Below, in pieces: positions 26,214-35,819 of a stretch of 64,000 nucleotides of DNA. The stretch's first letter is position 1; each line of letters begins with the position of its first letter. The DNA lies in contig JAIPBM010000001.1 in assembly GCA_021739695.1 (NCBI GenBank), positions 62,001 through 126,000 on the forward strand, in the 5' to 3' direction. Source of the stretch: Flavobacteriales bacterium (GTDB taxonomy: Bacteria > Bacteroidota > Bacteroidia > UBA10329). The notes under the pieces were generated by a model. That model ran no database searches and was not told the DNA's origin. It saw only the letters and a program-made list of their open reading frames with translations. The position numbers were made by a program, and so were the translations under genes.

Positions 26214-26564
26214 TTATACGAGTCGGTTAGTTGCCGTATCTGGAAAAACCAAGTTCGGTTTGAACGTTTTCGCCTCTTCGAAATCCATCGTTCCATAACT
26301 AATTATGATGATGATGTCTCCGACAGCTACACGTCTGGCGGCAGGTCCGTTGAGGCAAATTCCTCCAGCATTCCGTTCACCGGTAATGACATAGGTTTCC
26401 AACCGTTCGCCATTGTTGATGTTCACGATCTGCACCTTTTCTCCTTCAATGATATTGGCTGCCTCCATTAAATTGGGGTCAATGGTTATGCTTCCAATGT
26501 AATTCAGGTCGGCTTCAGTGACCGTTACCCTATGAATCTTGCTCTTTAATACCTGTATGTGCAT
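26214..26564 (-). CDS. panD: Aspartate 1-decarboxylase
   Basis: Pyruvoyl enzyme making beta-alanine from aspartate for pantothenate. Starting at ATG 26564 the product is 116 residues, and the self-cleavage pair falls at Gly24-Ser25 (YIGSITI), the same numbering as E. coli PanD. This supports that start over a TTG nine bases upstream. [20 protein letters not shown] is the conserved region around the active site. It lies 15 bases after panC. A TAATTTTG box lies six bases before the ATG, so it may also have its own promoter. Confidence 0.96.
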   Translation of the reverse strand: MHIQVLKSKIHRVTVTEADLNYIGSITIDPNLMEAANIIEGEKVQIVNINNGERLETYVITGERNAGGICLNGPAARRVAVGDIIIIISYGTMDFEEAKTFKPNLVFPDTATNRLV

Positions 26565-26570
26565 GGGCCG

Positions 26571-26578
26571 CAAAATTA
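26571..26578 (-). promoter_or_regulatory. -7 box in front of panD
   Basis: TAATTTTG on the minus strand, six bases before the panD ATG and directly after the panC stop. It would give panD and the flippase gene an internal promoter with almost no leader. Confidence 0.5.
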
Positions 26579-26579
26579 G

Positions 26580-27437
26580 TTATTTCACTTGCATGTTATC
26601 AATGAGTCGAACACCTTCTATCCAAGCGGCAACGCAAGCCTGAATTTGGAGTGAATCGTTCGTGGCCTGAGCTAATGTTACAGGATCTACCAATTCAAGA
26701 TATTCAAGTTCGAGCCCTTCACTTTCACTAAGCGATTTTCTTGCATCATACAACACTAGATCCAACGCTGAATCTTGTTCTGCAAAGTGAGATCTGATCT
26801 CTCTGAGACTCCGACTAATAGCTATCGCTCGCTCTTTTCCAGATTCGGAAAGTCGCACATTGCGCGAGCTCATTGCCAAACCTGACACTTCGCGCGTAGT
26901 TGGGCATCCAACGATTTTGGTCGCATAACCCAGTTTGTCTGACATGTATTTAACGATGGCCAATTGCTGGAAATCCTTTTCACCGAAGTAAGCTGAGTCG
27001 GGCATTACAATGTCAAAAAGACGTGTGACCACCTGCACCACTCCATTGAAATGCCCTGGTCTATTGGGACCTTCCATCATCAGGTCCAATCCATCCATCT
27101 CGTACGTTTTGGTTTCGTTTGTTGGATATATTTCCAACGCATTCGGAAAGAACATCACATCTGCCCCTACTTCGGAAAGTAATTTAAGGTCTGCTTCGAA
27201 TGTTCGCGGGTAATTATCCAGATCTGAGGTCTCATTGAATTGTGTCGGATTCACAAACACGGATACCACCGTCACGTCATTGTTTTTTCTAGACTCGCGG
27301 ACCAACGCCATGTGACCCTCGTGTAAAGCCCCCATGGTGGGAACAAACCCAACCGTTTCTCCAGCGACTTTCTTTTGCCGCGAAAAAGTTGACATTTCTG
27401 CCGCAGTGGTAATCACCAACGTGGTGGGATTTGACAT
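26580..27437 (-). CDS. panC: Pantothenate synthetase
   Basis: Joins pantoate and beta-alanine using ATP. 285 residues with VPTMGALHEGHMALV (HIGH-type nucleotide motif), SVFVNPTQF, FGEKDFQQLAIV and GLAMSSRNVRLS (KMSKS-type loop). First gene of the panC-panD-flippase operon and divergent from the GT5 protein at 27584. Confidence 0.97.
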   Translation of the reverse strand: MSNPTTLVITTAAEMSTFSRQKKVAGETVGFVPTMGALHEGHMALVRESRKNNDVTVVSVFVNPTQFNETSDLDNYPRTFEADLKLLSEVGADVMFFPNALEIYPTNETKTYEMDGLDLMMEGPNRPGHFNGVVQVVTRLFDIVMPDSAYFGEKDFQQLAIVKYMSDKLGYATKIVGCPTTREVSGLAMSSRNVRLSESGKERAIAISRSLREIRSHFAEQDSALDLVLYDARKSLSESEGLELEYLELVDPVTLAQATNDSLQIQACVAAWIEGVRLIDNMQVK

Positions 27438-27525
27438 TATTTGATGGCGCTAAAATGGAAGCTTGCAAATGTCTGAAAAATATCGTATAAGAGGATGCTA
27501 GACTTTCTGAAAGCCGCGTCATTAC

Positions 27526-27556
27526 TTGCATTCAGCGCATTTTCTTTGTAAATTTG
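27526..27556 (+). promoter_or_regulatory. Promoter of the GT5-domain gene
   Basis: TTG at 27526-27528 and TAAATTTG at 27549-27556 are separated by 20 bases, matching the Bacteroidota pattern of a TTTG-like -33 element and a TAnnTTTG -7 element. The start codon is 27 bases downstream. This is the best two-part promoter I found in the window. Confidence 0.7.
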
Positions 27557-27583
27557 CACCCTATTTCACCAAAAAATAAAAAC

Positions 27584-28414
27584 ATGTCGCAAAAGGAGAG
27601 AGTGCTGTTCGTATCCCAAGAAGTTGTACCATATCTACCAGAAAGTCACATAGGAAAAATAGGAAGGCATCTTCCGCAAGGAACCCAAGAGAGGGGTCGG
27701 GAAATAAGAACATTCATGCCTCGTTTCGGCTGCATCAACGAACGAAGAAACCAATTGCACGAAGTGATTCGTCTTTCAGGAATGAATCTGATCATTGACG
27801 ATACGGATCATCCATTGATCATCAAAGTTGCTTCCATTCAGCCTGCTAGAATGCAGGTTTACTTCATAGACAACGAAGAGTATTTTCAGCGAAAATTCTT
27901 CATGAATGGTAAAGACGGTAAGTTCTTTACTGATAATGATGAGCGCGCCATCTTTTTCTGTCGTGGTGTAATTGAAACGGTTAAGAAACTTGGATGGGCA
28001 CCGAACGTTATTCACTGTCATGGTTGGATGACTGCTCTTTTACCATTTCTGATCAAAACTGTCTACAAAGACGACCCATTGTTCGAGAATTCTAAAATCG
28101 TTTACTCGGTTTATAATGATGCTTTTGAAGGATCGTTGGATGCTAGAATGGCTGAGAAAGTGAAATTCGACACGCTTACGGATGAAGACGTTACTGCCTT
28201 TGCAGATGCTACATATTTGGGTCTGACAAAAGCTGCTATCAAATATGCTGATGCGGTGATTATCGGAAACGAAGAACTTACACCTGAAGCGGCTGCTGCC
28301 ATTACAGGAGCAGACAAGCCAATGCTTGGTTTCAAGGATGAAGACAATTATCTGGATGCGTATTCTGAGTTCTACACAGAAGTATTGGCAAATGAGTCAG
28401 TGCTAGCTGATTAA
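27584..28414 (+). CDS. Glycogen/starch synthase N-terminal (GT5) domain protein
   Basis: 276 residues from ATG 27584. It corresponds to the N-terminal half of glycogen synthase: VLFVSQEVVPY opens the chain, followed by HLPQGTQERGREIRTFMPRF, then VIHCHGWMTALLP and KIVYSVYNDAF. In GlgA the equivalent opening carries the KxGGL ADP-glucose loop; here it reads ESHIGKIGRHLP, so the glycine-rich loop is altered. The whole C-terminal GT-B domain is absent. It may be a non-catalytic or regulatory glucan-binding protein. It has its own promoter and is followed by a strong hairpin terminator. The length is complete, with no sign of a frameshift downstream. Confidence 0.8.
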   Translation: MSQKERVLFVSQEVVPYLPESHIGKIGRHLPQGTQERGREIRTFMPRFGCINERRNQLHEVIRLSGMNLIIDDTDHPLIIKVASIQPARMQVYFIDNEEYFQRKFFMNGKDGKFFTDNDERAIFFCRGVIETVKKLGWAPNVIHCHGWMTALLPFLIKTVYKDDPLFENSKIVYSVYNDAFEGSLDARMAEKVKFDTLTDEDVTAFADATYLGLTKAAIKYADAVIIGNEELTPEAAAAITGADKPMLGFKDEDNYLDAYSEFYTEVLANESVLAD

Positions 28415-28447
28415 TAGTTGTTTTCACAGTTTGCATAATAATCTTTG

Positions 28448-28478
28448 AAGCGGAGGGTTATACCCTCCGCTTACTTGT
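28448..28478 (+). terminator. Strong hairpin between the GT5 gene and the DUF4270 gene
   Basis: AAGCGGAGGGT (28448-28458) pairs perfectly with ACCCTCCGCTT (28462-28472), an 11-bp stem with a 3-base loop, followed by ACTTGTTTT. The T-run is interrupted but the stem is strong. It ends about a dozen bases before the DUF4270 start, so it could also act as an attenuator for that gene. Confidence 0.75.
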
Positions 28479-28489
28479 TTTATAGAATC

Positions 28490-29797
28490 ATGGATCTTAT
28501 CAGAAAGTACTTGCTATTGGGCCTGATGGCCATGGTAATGTTAAACGCGTGCAAGGAACCTGATGGTATTGGTCTTGAAGTGCTACCTGATGGGGAAAAA
28601 ATGCCCATCGCATGGGACGAGACATTTTCCATTGAGGCTCGGACGGTATACTATGACTCTGTTCAGACATCTGGGTTGCAATCTGGGACTTATTTGATCG
28701 GTGATTTTGGCGATCCTATATTTGGGCGTGTAACATCAACGTTCTACGGGCAATTCCAATTACCAACTACGAATCCTGAATTCAGCTCACAGGCTGTGTG
28801 CGATTCCATTATTCTGAACCTCGTTTATCTTGGGGCATACGGAAGCATCGACAAATTGAAAGGAACAATGAGATTCGGTGTGTATGAACTTGCGCAGGAT
28901 CTGTATGACACGCGTGATTCTACCTATTATTCAACCTCTGACATTACATTGGGAACGCAGCTGGCCGATGTAACTTTCCGTCCTGACCTGTACTCTGAAG
29001 TTCCAGCTGGTGCAGATACTCTGCCACCATCTCTACGGATTGCGCTAGACCGAGATCTTGGAGACAGAATTCTTCGCTCCACAAATTTGGCTTCTGACGA
29101 TATTTTCTGGGAAGAATTTGAAGGTCTTTGCGTGAAGTCACTGGCATCAACCATGCCTGATGGTTTTGGTTCTATCTTGTATTTCAATATTGCTTCTACG
29201 AATTCTAGACTTGAAATGTACTACCATGATGAGGCTGACACCACGGAGATGATGTTTAATATCGTCAATCCGAATGGTATTCATACTCGTTTTCAACATG
29301 AGTTTCCAAGTGAAATTACCACTGCTGTAGCCGACAGTACCGTTGCTGGCGCCAATACGCTCTACATTCAGTCAATGGCGGGTCTTCGGATGAAACTTGA
29401 CATTCCATACCTGACCGAATTGAATCAATTGGGCGCTGTGGCAATCAACAAGGCAGAGCTTGTAGTTCCGATTGATGAAAGTGTTATTACAGAATTCGGC
29501 TATCCTGAAAAGTTGAGCATTACCGGCATCGATTCAAGTGGAAATTCAACCATTCTAACTGATTTCTTCGAAGGAACCGATTACTACGGTGGAGTTTACG
29601 ATTCCGAGAATAAGGAGTATGTATTCAATATAGCGCGATACGTTCAATATGTGCTCAATCATCCAGAAAAACCTAATTACGGCTTGTATGTGGTCAATTC
29701 TGGTAATGCCGTTAACGCTCGCAGAGGGGTTTTCAATGGTCCGAACCATCCCGATAAACCCCTAAAACTAAGAATGACTTACACCATTATAGAATAA
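28490..29797 (+). CDS. DUF4270 lipoprotein
   Basis: 435 residues from ATG 28490; the frame extends to a TTG at 28445 but that would run through the terminator hairpin. The signal peptide ends in LNAC with lipidated Cys21, followed by KEPDGIGLEVLPDG, the usual opening of DUF4270 proteins. The rest is beta-rich with repeated short strands and ends in LKLRMTYTII. The function of DUF4270 is unknown. In Bacteroidota it is often found next to a GT5-domain gene and glmS, as here; glmS follows after only four bases. Confidence 0.87.
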   Translation: MDLIRKYLLLGLMAMVMLNACKEPDGIGLEVLPDGEKMPIAWDETFSIEARTVYYDSVQTSGLQSGTYLIGDFGDPIFGRVTSTFYGQFQLPTTNPEFSSQAVCDSIILNLVYLGAYGSIDKLKGTMRFGVYELAQDLYDTRDSTYYSTSDITLGTQLADVTFRPDLYSEVPAGADTLPPSLRIALDRDLGDRILRSTNLASDDIFWEEFEGLCVKSLASTMPDGFGSILYFNIASTNSRLEMYYHDEADTTEMMFNIVNPNGIHTRFQHEFPSEITTAVADSTVAGANTLYIQSMAGLRMKLDIPYLTELNQLGAVAINKAELVVPIDESVITEFGYPEKLSITGIDSSGNSTILTDFFEGTDYYGGVYDSENKEYVFNIARYVQYVLNHPEKPNYGLYVVNSGNAVNARRGVFNGPNHPDKPLKLRMTYTIIE

Positions 29798-29801
29798 TGC
29801 C

Positions 29802-31646
29802 ATGTGTGGAATTGTTGCTTACATCGGAAAACAGGAAGCGTACCCAATTCTTATAAAAGGCCTTAAACGGCTTGAATATCGTGGTTATGACAGTGCTGGT
29901 ATCTGTCTGCTGAACACTCAGCTCAATGTCTACAAATGCAAAGGCAAAGTATCTGACCTGGAAAAATTTGCGTCCGGCATGGACATTTCGGGTTCGATCG
30001 GAATTGGTCATACCCGTTGGGCCACCCATGGAGAGCCAAATGATGTAAACGCCCATCCTCACTATTCCGGTAATGAGCGATTGGCCATCATTCATAATGG
30101 AATCATCGAGAATTATGACTCGTTGAAAAAGGAATTGGCCAAACGCGGACATGTTTTCAAAAGTGATACGGACACGGAAGTGCTCATCCATTTGATAGAA
30201 GATGTACAGGCGAATGAAAACCTCCAATTGGCAGAAGCCGTGAGAGTTGCCTTGACGCAAGTTGTCGGAGCTTATGCCATTGCAGTTTTAGATAAGACGG
30301 ATTCCAATGTGATCATTGGAGCCAAAAAAGGAAGTCCGATGGTAGTGGGAATTGGAGCAGATAAGAAGGAATTCTTCCTTGCTTCTGATGCTACACCGAT
30401 TATCGAATATACCAAAGAAGTAGTTTATTTAGAAGACGAGCAGATAGTTGAACTACGAGTTGGCCAAGATCCGGTAATACGATCTATCGAAAACGAGGTG
30501 TTCACACCATACATCCATGAATTGGAGATGAAGCTGGAAGCGTTGGAAAAAGGCGGATACGAACATTTCATGCTCAAAGAAATATTCGAACAACCGCGCT
30601 CAATATCTGACAGTATGCGCGGTAGATATCACGTAAACGCTGGCACTGTCAGTTTGGGTGGGATCATAGACTACGAACAGAAAATGGCCAATGCCAAACG
30701 CATCATTATTGTGGCGTGCGGAACATCTTGGCATGCAGGTCTTGTAGGCGAGTATTTGATTGAAGATCTAGCTCGAATTCCTGTTGAAGTGGAATATGCG
30801 TCAGAGTTCAGATATAGGAATCCTATCATTACTGAGGAAGATGTTGTCATCGCCATTTCACAATCTGGAGAAACAGCAGATACACTTGCTGCTCTTGAAT
30901 TGGCTAAATCGAAAGGAGCAACAATCATTGGCGTCTGTAATGTTGTAGGTTCTACAATTTCAAGAGTTACCGATGCGGGTTCTTACACGCACGCTGGTCC
31001 TGAAATTGGTGTAGCTTCAACTAAGGCATTCACATCTCAGGTTACTGTTTTGTTGTTAATGGCGTTGAGATTGGCACATAAAAGAGGTTCCATTCCTGAA
31101 TCGCGATTTCATCGCATTCTTGCAGCTCTTGAAAAAATACCCGCTCAGGTAGAAGAGACCCTTCAATCGGCAGATCTTGTCAAATACATTGCTTGTCAAT
31201 ATAAAGATGCACGCAACTTTTTATACCTCGGAAGAGGCTACAATTTCCCTGTTGCGTTGGAAGGTGCTCTGAAACTCAAAGAGATCTCTTACATCCATGC
31301 TGAAGGTTATCCTGCCGCGGAAATGAAGCACGGACCAATTGCACTTATTGATGAGGAAATGCCCGTTGTTGTGATTGCCACTAGCAAAGGTTCTTATGAG
31401 AAGGTGATCAGCAACATTCAGGAAGTGAAAGCCCGAAAAGGAAAAATCATTGTTGTAGTTACCAAAGGAGATACATCAGCAGCAGAATTGGCCGATCACG
31501 TAATTGAAATACCAGATACGGAGGAGGAATTGGTTCCGATTCTCGCTTCAGTTCCCCTTCAATTATTATCGTATTACATTGCGGTGATGCGCGGATGTAA
31601 TGTTGATCAACCTCGGAATTTGGCCAAATCGGTTACTGTAGAATAG
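29802..31646 (+). CDS. glmS: Glutamine-fructose-6-phosphate aminotransferase
   Basis: Makes glucosamine-6-phosphate, the entry to UDP-GlcNAc for wall and surface polymers. The N-terminal Ntn glutaminase has nucleophile Cys2 (MCGIVAYIG) and GHTRWATHG. Two SIS sugar-isomerase domains follow (CGTSWHAG; SQSGETADT; the C-terminal AEMKHGPIALID), and the chain ends in DQPRNLAKSVTVE, the typical GlmS tail. 614 residues, full length. It is translated just behind the DUF4270 gene. Confidence 0.98.
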   Translation: MCGIVAYIGKQEAYPILIKGLKRLEYRGYDSAGICLLNTQLNVYKCKGKVSDLEKFASGMDISGSIGIGHTRWATHGEPNDVNAHPHYSGNERLAIIHNGIIENYDSLKKELAKRGHVFKSDTDTEVLIHLIEDVQANENLQLAEAVRVALTQVVGAYAIAVLDKTDSNVIIGAKKGSPMVVGIGADKKEFFLASDATPIIEYTKEVVYLEDEQIVELRVGQDPVIRSIENEVFTPYIHELEMKLEALEKGGYEHFMLKEIFEQPRSISDSMRGRYHVNAGTVSLGGIIDYEQKMANAKRIIIVACGTSWHAGLVGEYLIEDLARIPVEVEYASEFRYRNPIITEEDVVIAISQSGETADTLAALELAKSKGATIIGVCNVVGSTISRVTDAGSYTHAGPEIGVASTKAFTSQVTVLLLMALRLAHKRGSIPESRFHRILAALEKIPAQVEETLQSADLVKYIACQYKDARNFLYLGRGYNFPVALEGALKLKEISYIHAEGYPAAEMKHGPIALIDEEMPVVVIATSKGSYEKVISNIQEVKARKGKIIVVVTKGDTSAAELADHVIEIPDTEEELVPILASVPLQLLSYYIAVMRGCNVDQPRNLAKSVTVE

Positions 31647-31737
31647 TCTGAATCAAACAAGGCTTTTAAACACAAGTTTACCGACCAAAACGGTGCATTC
31701 CTAAGTTCAGAGGGGTTTAGTGAGACCGGAATTAATC

Positions 31738-32184
31738 CTATTTCCTCTTCTTCTGAAAGAACAGCCTGAGCAGATCGGCACAATCATCAGCCATTACACC
31801 ACTCTTCAACTTCGTTTTGGGGTGAAGGAGGTTGCCAACAGTAGAGAAGCCGCGCTTTTCATCGCTGGCACCATAGACAACCGCATCGGCCTGGCTCCAG
31901 AACAAGGCTCCGGCACACATCACACAGGGTTCGAGCGTTACATAAACGGTGCAGCCTTTCAGGTATTTGCCACCAATGTAATCGGCCGCTGAGGTAATGG
32001 CCTGCATTTCGGCATGGGCCGTCACATCATTCAATGCTTCTGTCAGATTATGAGTTCGGGCAATCACACGTTTGTTGGCCACCACCACCACGCCCACAGG
32101 CACTTCGTCCCGTTCAAATGCCTTGTGCGCCTCTTTCAAGGCCTCCTTCATAAAATGCTCGTCAGAAAACACACTTAACTCCAT
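31738..32184 (-). CDS. tadA: tRNA adenosine(34) deaminase / nucleoside deaminase
   Basis: 148 residues of the cytidine-deaminase fold. The zinc site is His57-Ala-Glu59 and PCVMC (Cys87, Cys90). The family converts A34 to inosine in tRNA-Arg(ACG). Guanine deaminase relatives share the fold, so TadA is favoured by length and context but not proven. It is convergent with glmS and divergent from aspS. Confidence 0.9.
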   Translation of the reverse strand: MELSVFSDEHFMKEALKEAHKAFERDEVPVGVVVVANKRVIARTHNLTEALNDVTAHAEMQAITSAADYIGGKYLKGCTVYVTLEPCVMCAGALFWSQADAVVYGASDEKRGFSTVGNLLHPKTKLKSGVMADDCADLLRLFFQKKRK

Positions 32185-32265
32185 GCGCTAAAGGAAAAGA
32201 TTTTAGACGTCAGAACACAGCCATCATACGATTGAGTATTGAAACCATCCCGCTCATAGAGATAC

Positions 32266-32294
32266 TTTTTTCGAATTTCCTTTTTTCGAATTTC
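32266..32294 (+). repeat. Short tandem direct repeat upstream of aspS
   Basis: TTTTTTCGAATTTC occurs twice in tandem (32266-32279 and 32281-32294), with a third partial TTTTCGAAAG copy just after. The block is T-rich and lies in the presumed -33 and upstream region of the aspS promoter. Confidence 0.6.
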
Positions 32295-32312
32295 TTTCTT
32301 TTCGAAAGAACG

Positions 32313-32320
32313 TACCTTCG
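32313..32320 (+). promoter_or_regulatory. -7 box of the aspS promoter (TAnnTTCG variant)
   Basis: TACCTTCG lies 20 bases before the aspS ATG. The same TAnnTTCG variant occurs before cysC and deoC in this window, so it may be an accepted local form of the -7 box. Confidence 0.45.
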
Positions 32321-32340
32321 CGCCCTGAAAATCAAGCACA

Positions 32341-34092
32341 ATGCATCGTTCACATACTTGCGGAGAATTAAGGGCAGAACACATCGGTTCTGAAGTGACA
32401 TTAAGCGGTTGGGTCCAACGTGGCCGCGACCTTGGCGGAATGACCTTTATCGACCTCCGCGATAGATACGGCATCACGCAATTGGCCTTCAATCTTGACG
32501 TGAATAAGGAACTCTGCATGCAAGCACGTTCTCTGGGTCGCGAATTCGTGATCAAGGTAACCGGAAACGTGGCCGAGCGCGAAAGCAAGAACAAGAACAT
32601 GCTTACAGGCGATGTAGAAATCATCGTCAACAAATTGGAAGTGCTGAACTCAGCCAAAACGCCTCCTTTTACCATCGAAGACAATACAGATGGTGGCGAG
32701 GAGATCCGGATGAAATACCGCTACTTAGACCTTCGCAGAGGGAAAATGCGCAAGAACCTGGAGTTGCGTCACCGTCTTTCCATCGAAACACGGAAATACA
32801 TGGATGAACATGGCTTTCTGGAAGTGGAAACGCCTTACCTCATCAAAAGCACTCCCGAAGGAGCACGCGATTTCGTAGTGCCATCACGCATGAACGCAGG
32901 ACAATTCTACGCCCTACCGCAAAGCCCACAGACCTTTAAGCAATTGCTGATGGTTTCGGGTTTCGATAAATACTATCAGATCGTTCGTTGCTTCCGCGAT
33001 GAAGATTTAAGAGCGGACCGTCAGCCAGAATTCACACAGCTAGATTGTGAAATGGCTTTTGTAGAGCAGGAAGACATTCTGAACATGTTCGAAGGCCTGA
33101 CCCGTCACCTGTTCAAAACCGTAAAAGGGATTGAATTGGAGCAATTTCCACGTATGGAATATGCCGATGCCATGCGCCTTTATGGTTCAGACAAGCCGGA
33201 TATCCGCTTCGGAATGCAATTCGTAGAACTGAACGAAGTTGCCAAAGGACAAGGTTTCGGAGTATTCGATAATGCTGAGTTGGTGGTTGGCATCAACGTG
33301 AAAGGCGGAAACGTTTTCACTAGAAAGCAGATCGATGAACTGACCGAATTCGTGAAACGACCACAGATCGGAGCCACGGGCCTCATCTATTGCCGTCACA
33401 ACGATGACGGAACCTTGAAGAGTTCTGTCGATAAGTTTTTTGCAGAAGACAAACTAGCCGATTGGAGTTGTGCCCTAAGTTCTGAGGCAGGCGACCTGAT
33501 GTTCGTGATGGCCGGAATGGAGGAGAAAGTGAGAAAGCAACTCTCAGAGTTACGTCTTCACGTGGCAGCCATGCAAGGCCTGATGGACCCCGCAGTGTTT
33601 GCCCCACTGTGGGTGGTCAACTTCCCATTATTGGAATGGGACGAGGAAACCAATCGTTTCCATGCTATGCATCATCCGTTCACCTCGGCCAAACCAGAAG
33701 ATCTGCATCTGATGGAAAAAGAGCCAGGGAAGGTTCGTGCCAATGCCTACGATATGGTCATCAACGGAACAGAGATAGGTGGAGGGTCCATCCGTATTCA
33801 CGATAGAGGTCAGCAAAAACACATGTTCGATCTGCTCGGATTCACCGAAGAAGAGGCTAAGAACCAATTCGGATTCCTGATGGATGCCTTCGAATTCGGA
33901 GCACCGCCACATGGTGGTCTTGCTTTCGGATTTGACCGCCTTTCGGCCATCTTCGGAGGTCAAAAAGACATTAGAGACTTCATCGCATTCCCCAAAAACA
34001 ATGCAGGACGAGACGTGATGATCGATTCACCATCGGTGATTTCGGAGGAGCAGTTAAAGGAGTTGGGGATTAGAACCACTGCACTTAAATAA
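32341..34092 (+). CDS. aspS: Aspartyl-tRNA synthetase
   Basis: 583-residue class II synthetase. The N-terminal OB anticodon domain (about 1-105) has [15 protein letters not shown]. The catalytic core shows motif 2 ([21 protein letters not shown]) in part as [14 protein letters not shown], the bacterial GAD insertion (about 290-420), and motif 3 [15 protein letters not shown]. The bacterial-type insertion and length fit AspRS of the D or D/N type. There is no Asn/Gln discrimination evidence in the window. Confidence 0.98.
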   Translation: MHRSHTCGELRAEHIGSEVTLSGWVQRGRDLGGMTFIDLRDRYGITQLAFNLDVNKELCMQARSLGREFVIKVTGNVAERESKNKNMLTGDVEIIVNKLEVLNSAKTPPFTIEDNTDGGEEIRMKYRYLDLRRGKMRKNLELRHRLSIETRKYMDEHGFLEVETPYLIKSTPEGARDFVVPSRMNAGQFYALPQSPQTFKQLLMVSGFDKYYQIVRCFRDEDLRADRQPEFTQLDCEMAFVEQEDILNMFEGLTRHLFKTVKGIELEQFPRMEYADAMRLYGSDKPDIRFGMQFVELNEVAKGQGFGVFDNAELVVGINVKGGNVFTRKQIDELTEFVKRPQIGATGLIYCRHNDDGTLKSSVDKFFAEDKLADWSCALSSEAGDLMFVMAGMEEKVRKQLSELRLHVAAMQGLMDPAVFAPLWVVNFPLLEWDEETNRFHAMHHPFTSAKPEDLHLMEKEPGKVRANAYDMVINGTEIGGGSIRIHDRGQQKHMFDLLGFTEEEAKNQFGFLMDAFEFGAPPHGGLAFGFDRLSAIFGGQKDIRDFIAFPKNNAGRDVMIDSPSVISEEQLKELGIRTTALK

Positions 34093-34146
34093 CCAAACAA
34101 GAAAATGCATGTTGCTTTACCGAGTAGAACACTCAGAAAATAAAAA

Positions 34147-35031
34147 ATGGCAGTAGTAAGTGTAGTTATCAGAACCTACAACGAAGAAAAACATCTTTAT
34201 GAGTTGCTACGGGCCGTTAGCGATCAGAAATCGCTTCATACTATTGAGATTGTCATGGTCGATTCTGGTTCAACCGATAAGACCTTACAGATTGCCAACT
34301 CATTCGGAGTAACCTTGGTCAATATTAAAAAGAGCGACTTTACATTCGGACGCTCCTTAAACTTTGGCTGCAATGCGGCTAAAGGCGATTACCTCATTTT
34401 TATTTCTGGTCATTGTATTCCAGAGAATAATCAATGGATTGTCAATTTGGTCAAACCTTTTGAAAATCCTGAGATTGCTATGAGCTATGGTCGTCAGATA
34501 GGAACAGATGACACCAAGTTCAGTGAGCATCAGATATTTGCCAAGTATTTTCCAGAATATGACAAGATACCGCAGGAAGGATTTTTTAGCAACAATGCTA
34601 ACTCCGCTATTCGAAAATCGCTTTGGAAGGAATTACCTTTCGATGAAGAATTGACTGGACTTGAAGACATGTATTGGTCTAAAGAAATGTGCAATCGAGG
34701 TTTTAAGATTGCATATAGTTCGAAGGCTGCTGTTTATCACATCCACGAAGAAAGTTGGAGGCAGGTAAGGATCAGGTATGAGCGAGAAGCAATTGCTCTC
34801 CAGGCAATCATGCCAGAGATTCACCTTTCCATTTGGGACTTTATGAGATACGTGACGGCTGGCGTTTTTTCAGATGTTTCCAAGGCTTTGGAACAGAAGA
34901 AGTTACTTGGAAACTTTTTCAGCATCGTGGCTTTCCGTACCTGTCAATTCTACGGTTCGTATCGTGGAAATCATGAACATCGCAAACTGTCAAAGCATAG
35001 AAAAGAGACTTACTTCTATCCAACCAAATGA
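34147..35031 (+). CDS. Glycosyltransferase family 2
   Basis: 294 residues with a GT-A fold: VSVVIRTYNEEKHL opens the chain, VMVDSGSTDKT holds the first nucleotide-binding Asp, and LIFISGHCIPEN replaces the usual DxD region. LTGLEDMYWSKEM is the acceptor/catalytic stretch. The SGHCIP variant occurs in a GT2 branch of polysaccharide clusters. The donor sugar is unknown. It is the first gene of the long plus-strand polysaccharide region and overlaps the MBL-fold gene by four bases. Confidence 0.88.
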   Translation: MAVVSVVIRTYNEEKHLYELLRAVSDQKSLHTIEIVMVDSGSTDKTLQIANSFGVTLVNIKKSDFTFGRSLNFGCNAAKGDYLIFISGHCIPENNQWIVNLVKPFENPEIAMSYGRQIGTDDTKFSEHQIFAKYFPEYDKIPQEGFFSNNANSAIRKSLWKELPFDEELTGLEDMYWSKEMCNRGFKIAYSSKAAVYHIHEESWRQVRIRYEREAIALQAIMPEIHLSIWDFMRYVTAGVFSDVSKALEQKKLLGNFFSIVAFRTCQFYGSYRGNHEHRKLSKHRKETYFYPTK

Positions 35032-35819
35032 AAGGATTGAACATAACGGCTCTCGGACAAACGGGATACCTGATGGAATACGCGAATACGCGAATTCTAA
35101 TTGACCCGTATTTGTCTGAATACGTTGCAGACAAGTATGGCGTTCATTTGAAACGAATGAGCCCCTCAGCTATTTCCCCCGCTGAACTGATGGATATTGA
35201 CATCATTCTCATTACCCATGCGCACGAAGATCATTGTGACCCACTGACGCTCAATGCACTCATTCTGAACAATCCATCTGCGCGGATTTTCGGAAGCTAC
35301 AACTGCCTTGATATACTGAAGGAAAACGATATTGATACGACTTCCTTCCATGTTTCGGACGATGCTTCAGGTGTAAAAACAGGAGATACAGACATCAGTA
35401 TCGTAGCTCTGCCATCTGCCCACACCAAGCTTGAGTATAATGAACATGGGAATTCCAAGTTTTTAGGTTACCTGATCAGATTCGGTGACATTGTTCTCTA
35501 TCATGCTGGAGACACTATACCACACGAAATAATAACGGAAAGGCTGTCAACCAAAACAATCGATTGGGCATTTCTTCCAATCAATGAGCAAAATCACTTC
35601 AGAGATAGAGAAGGAATTATTGGCAACATGTCGCCAAAAGAGGCATTGCTTTGGGCCAAAGAACTTCGGGTTAAAAACCTTATCCCAACTCATTGGGATA
35701 CTTTTGAACCGAATTCAACCGATCCAGACGAGTTGAATCTACTTTATGAGAAAGGACAATATGATTTCAACCTGAAATGGTTGGAGATAGATAAATCAAT
35801 TTCAATCAATTTATTATGA
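35028..35819 (+). CDS. UlaG-like MBL-fold hydrolase of the CMP cassette
   Basis: 263 residues. ALGQTGYLMEYANTRILIDP begins the fold, THAHEDHCDP is the metal motif, and YHAGDTIPH and PTHWDTFEPN supply later ligands. UlaG is a manganese lactonase acting on ascorbate-6-phosphate, and relatives hydrolyse lactones, cyclic phosphates or amides. Here it overlaps both neighbours by four bases, tying it to a GT2 and a cytidylyltransferase. A lactonase or phosphodiesterase step on an acidic sugar intermediate is possible but not shown. Confidence 0.82.
   Translation: MKGLNITALGQTGYLMEYANTRILIDPYLSEYVADKYGVHLKRMSPSAISPAELMDIDIILITHAHEDHCDPLTLNALILNNPSARIFGSYNCLDILKENDIDTTSFHVSDDASGVKTGDTDISIVALPSAHTKLEYNEHGNSKFLGYLIRFGDIVLYHAGDTIPHEIITERLSTKTIDWAFLPINEQNHFRDREGIIGNMSPKEALLWAKELRVKNLIPTHWDTFEPNSTDPDELNLLYEKGQYDFNLKWLEIDKSISINLL

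Noticed and set aside
32175-32684. A 169-codon minus-strand frame covering the aspS start
   Set aside because: It overlaps the conserved N-terminus of aspS and its product is low in structure; explained by codon bias on the other strand.
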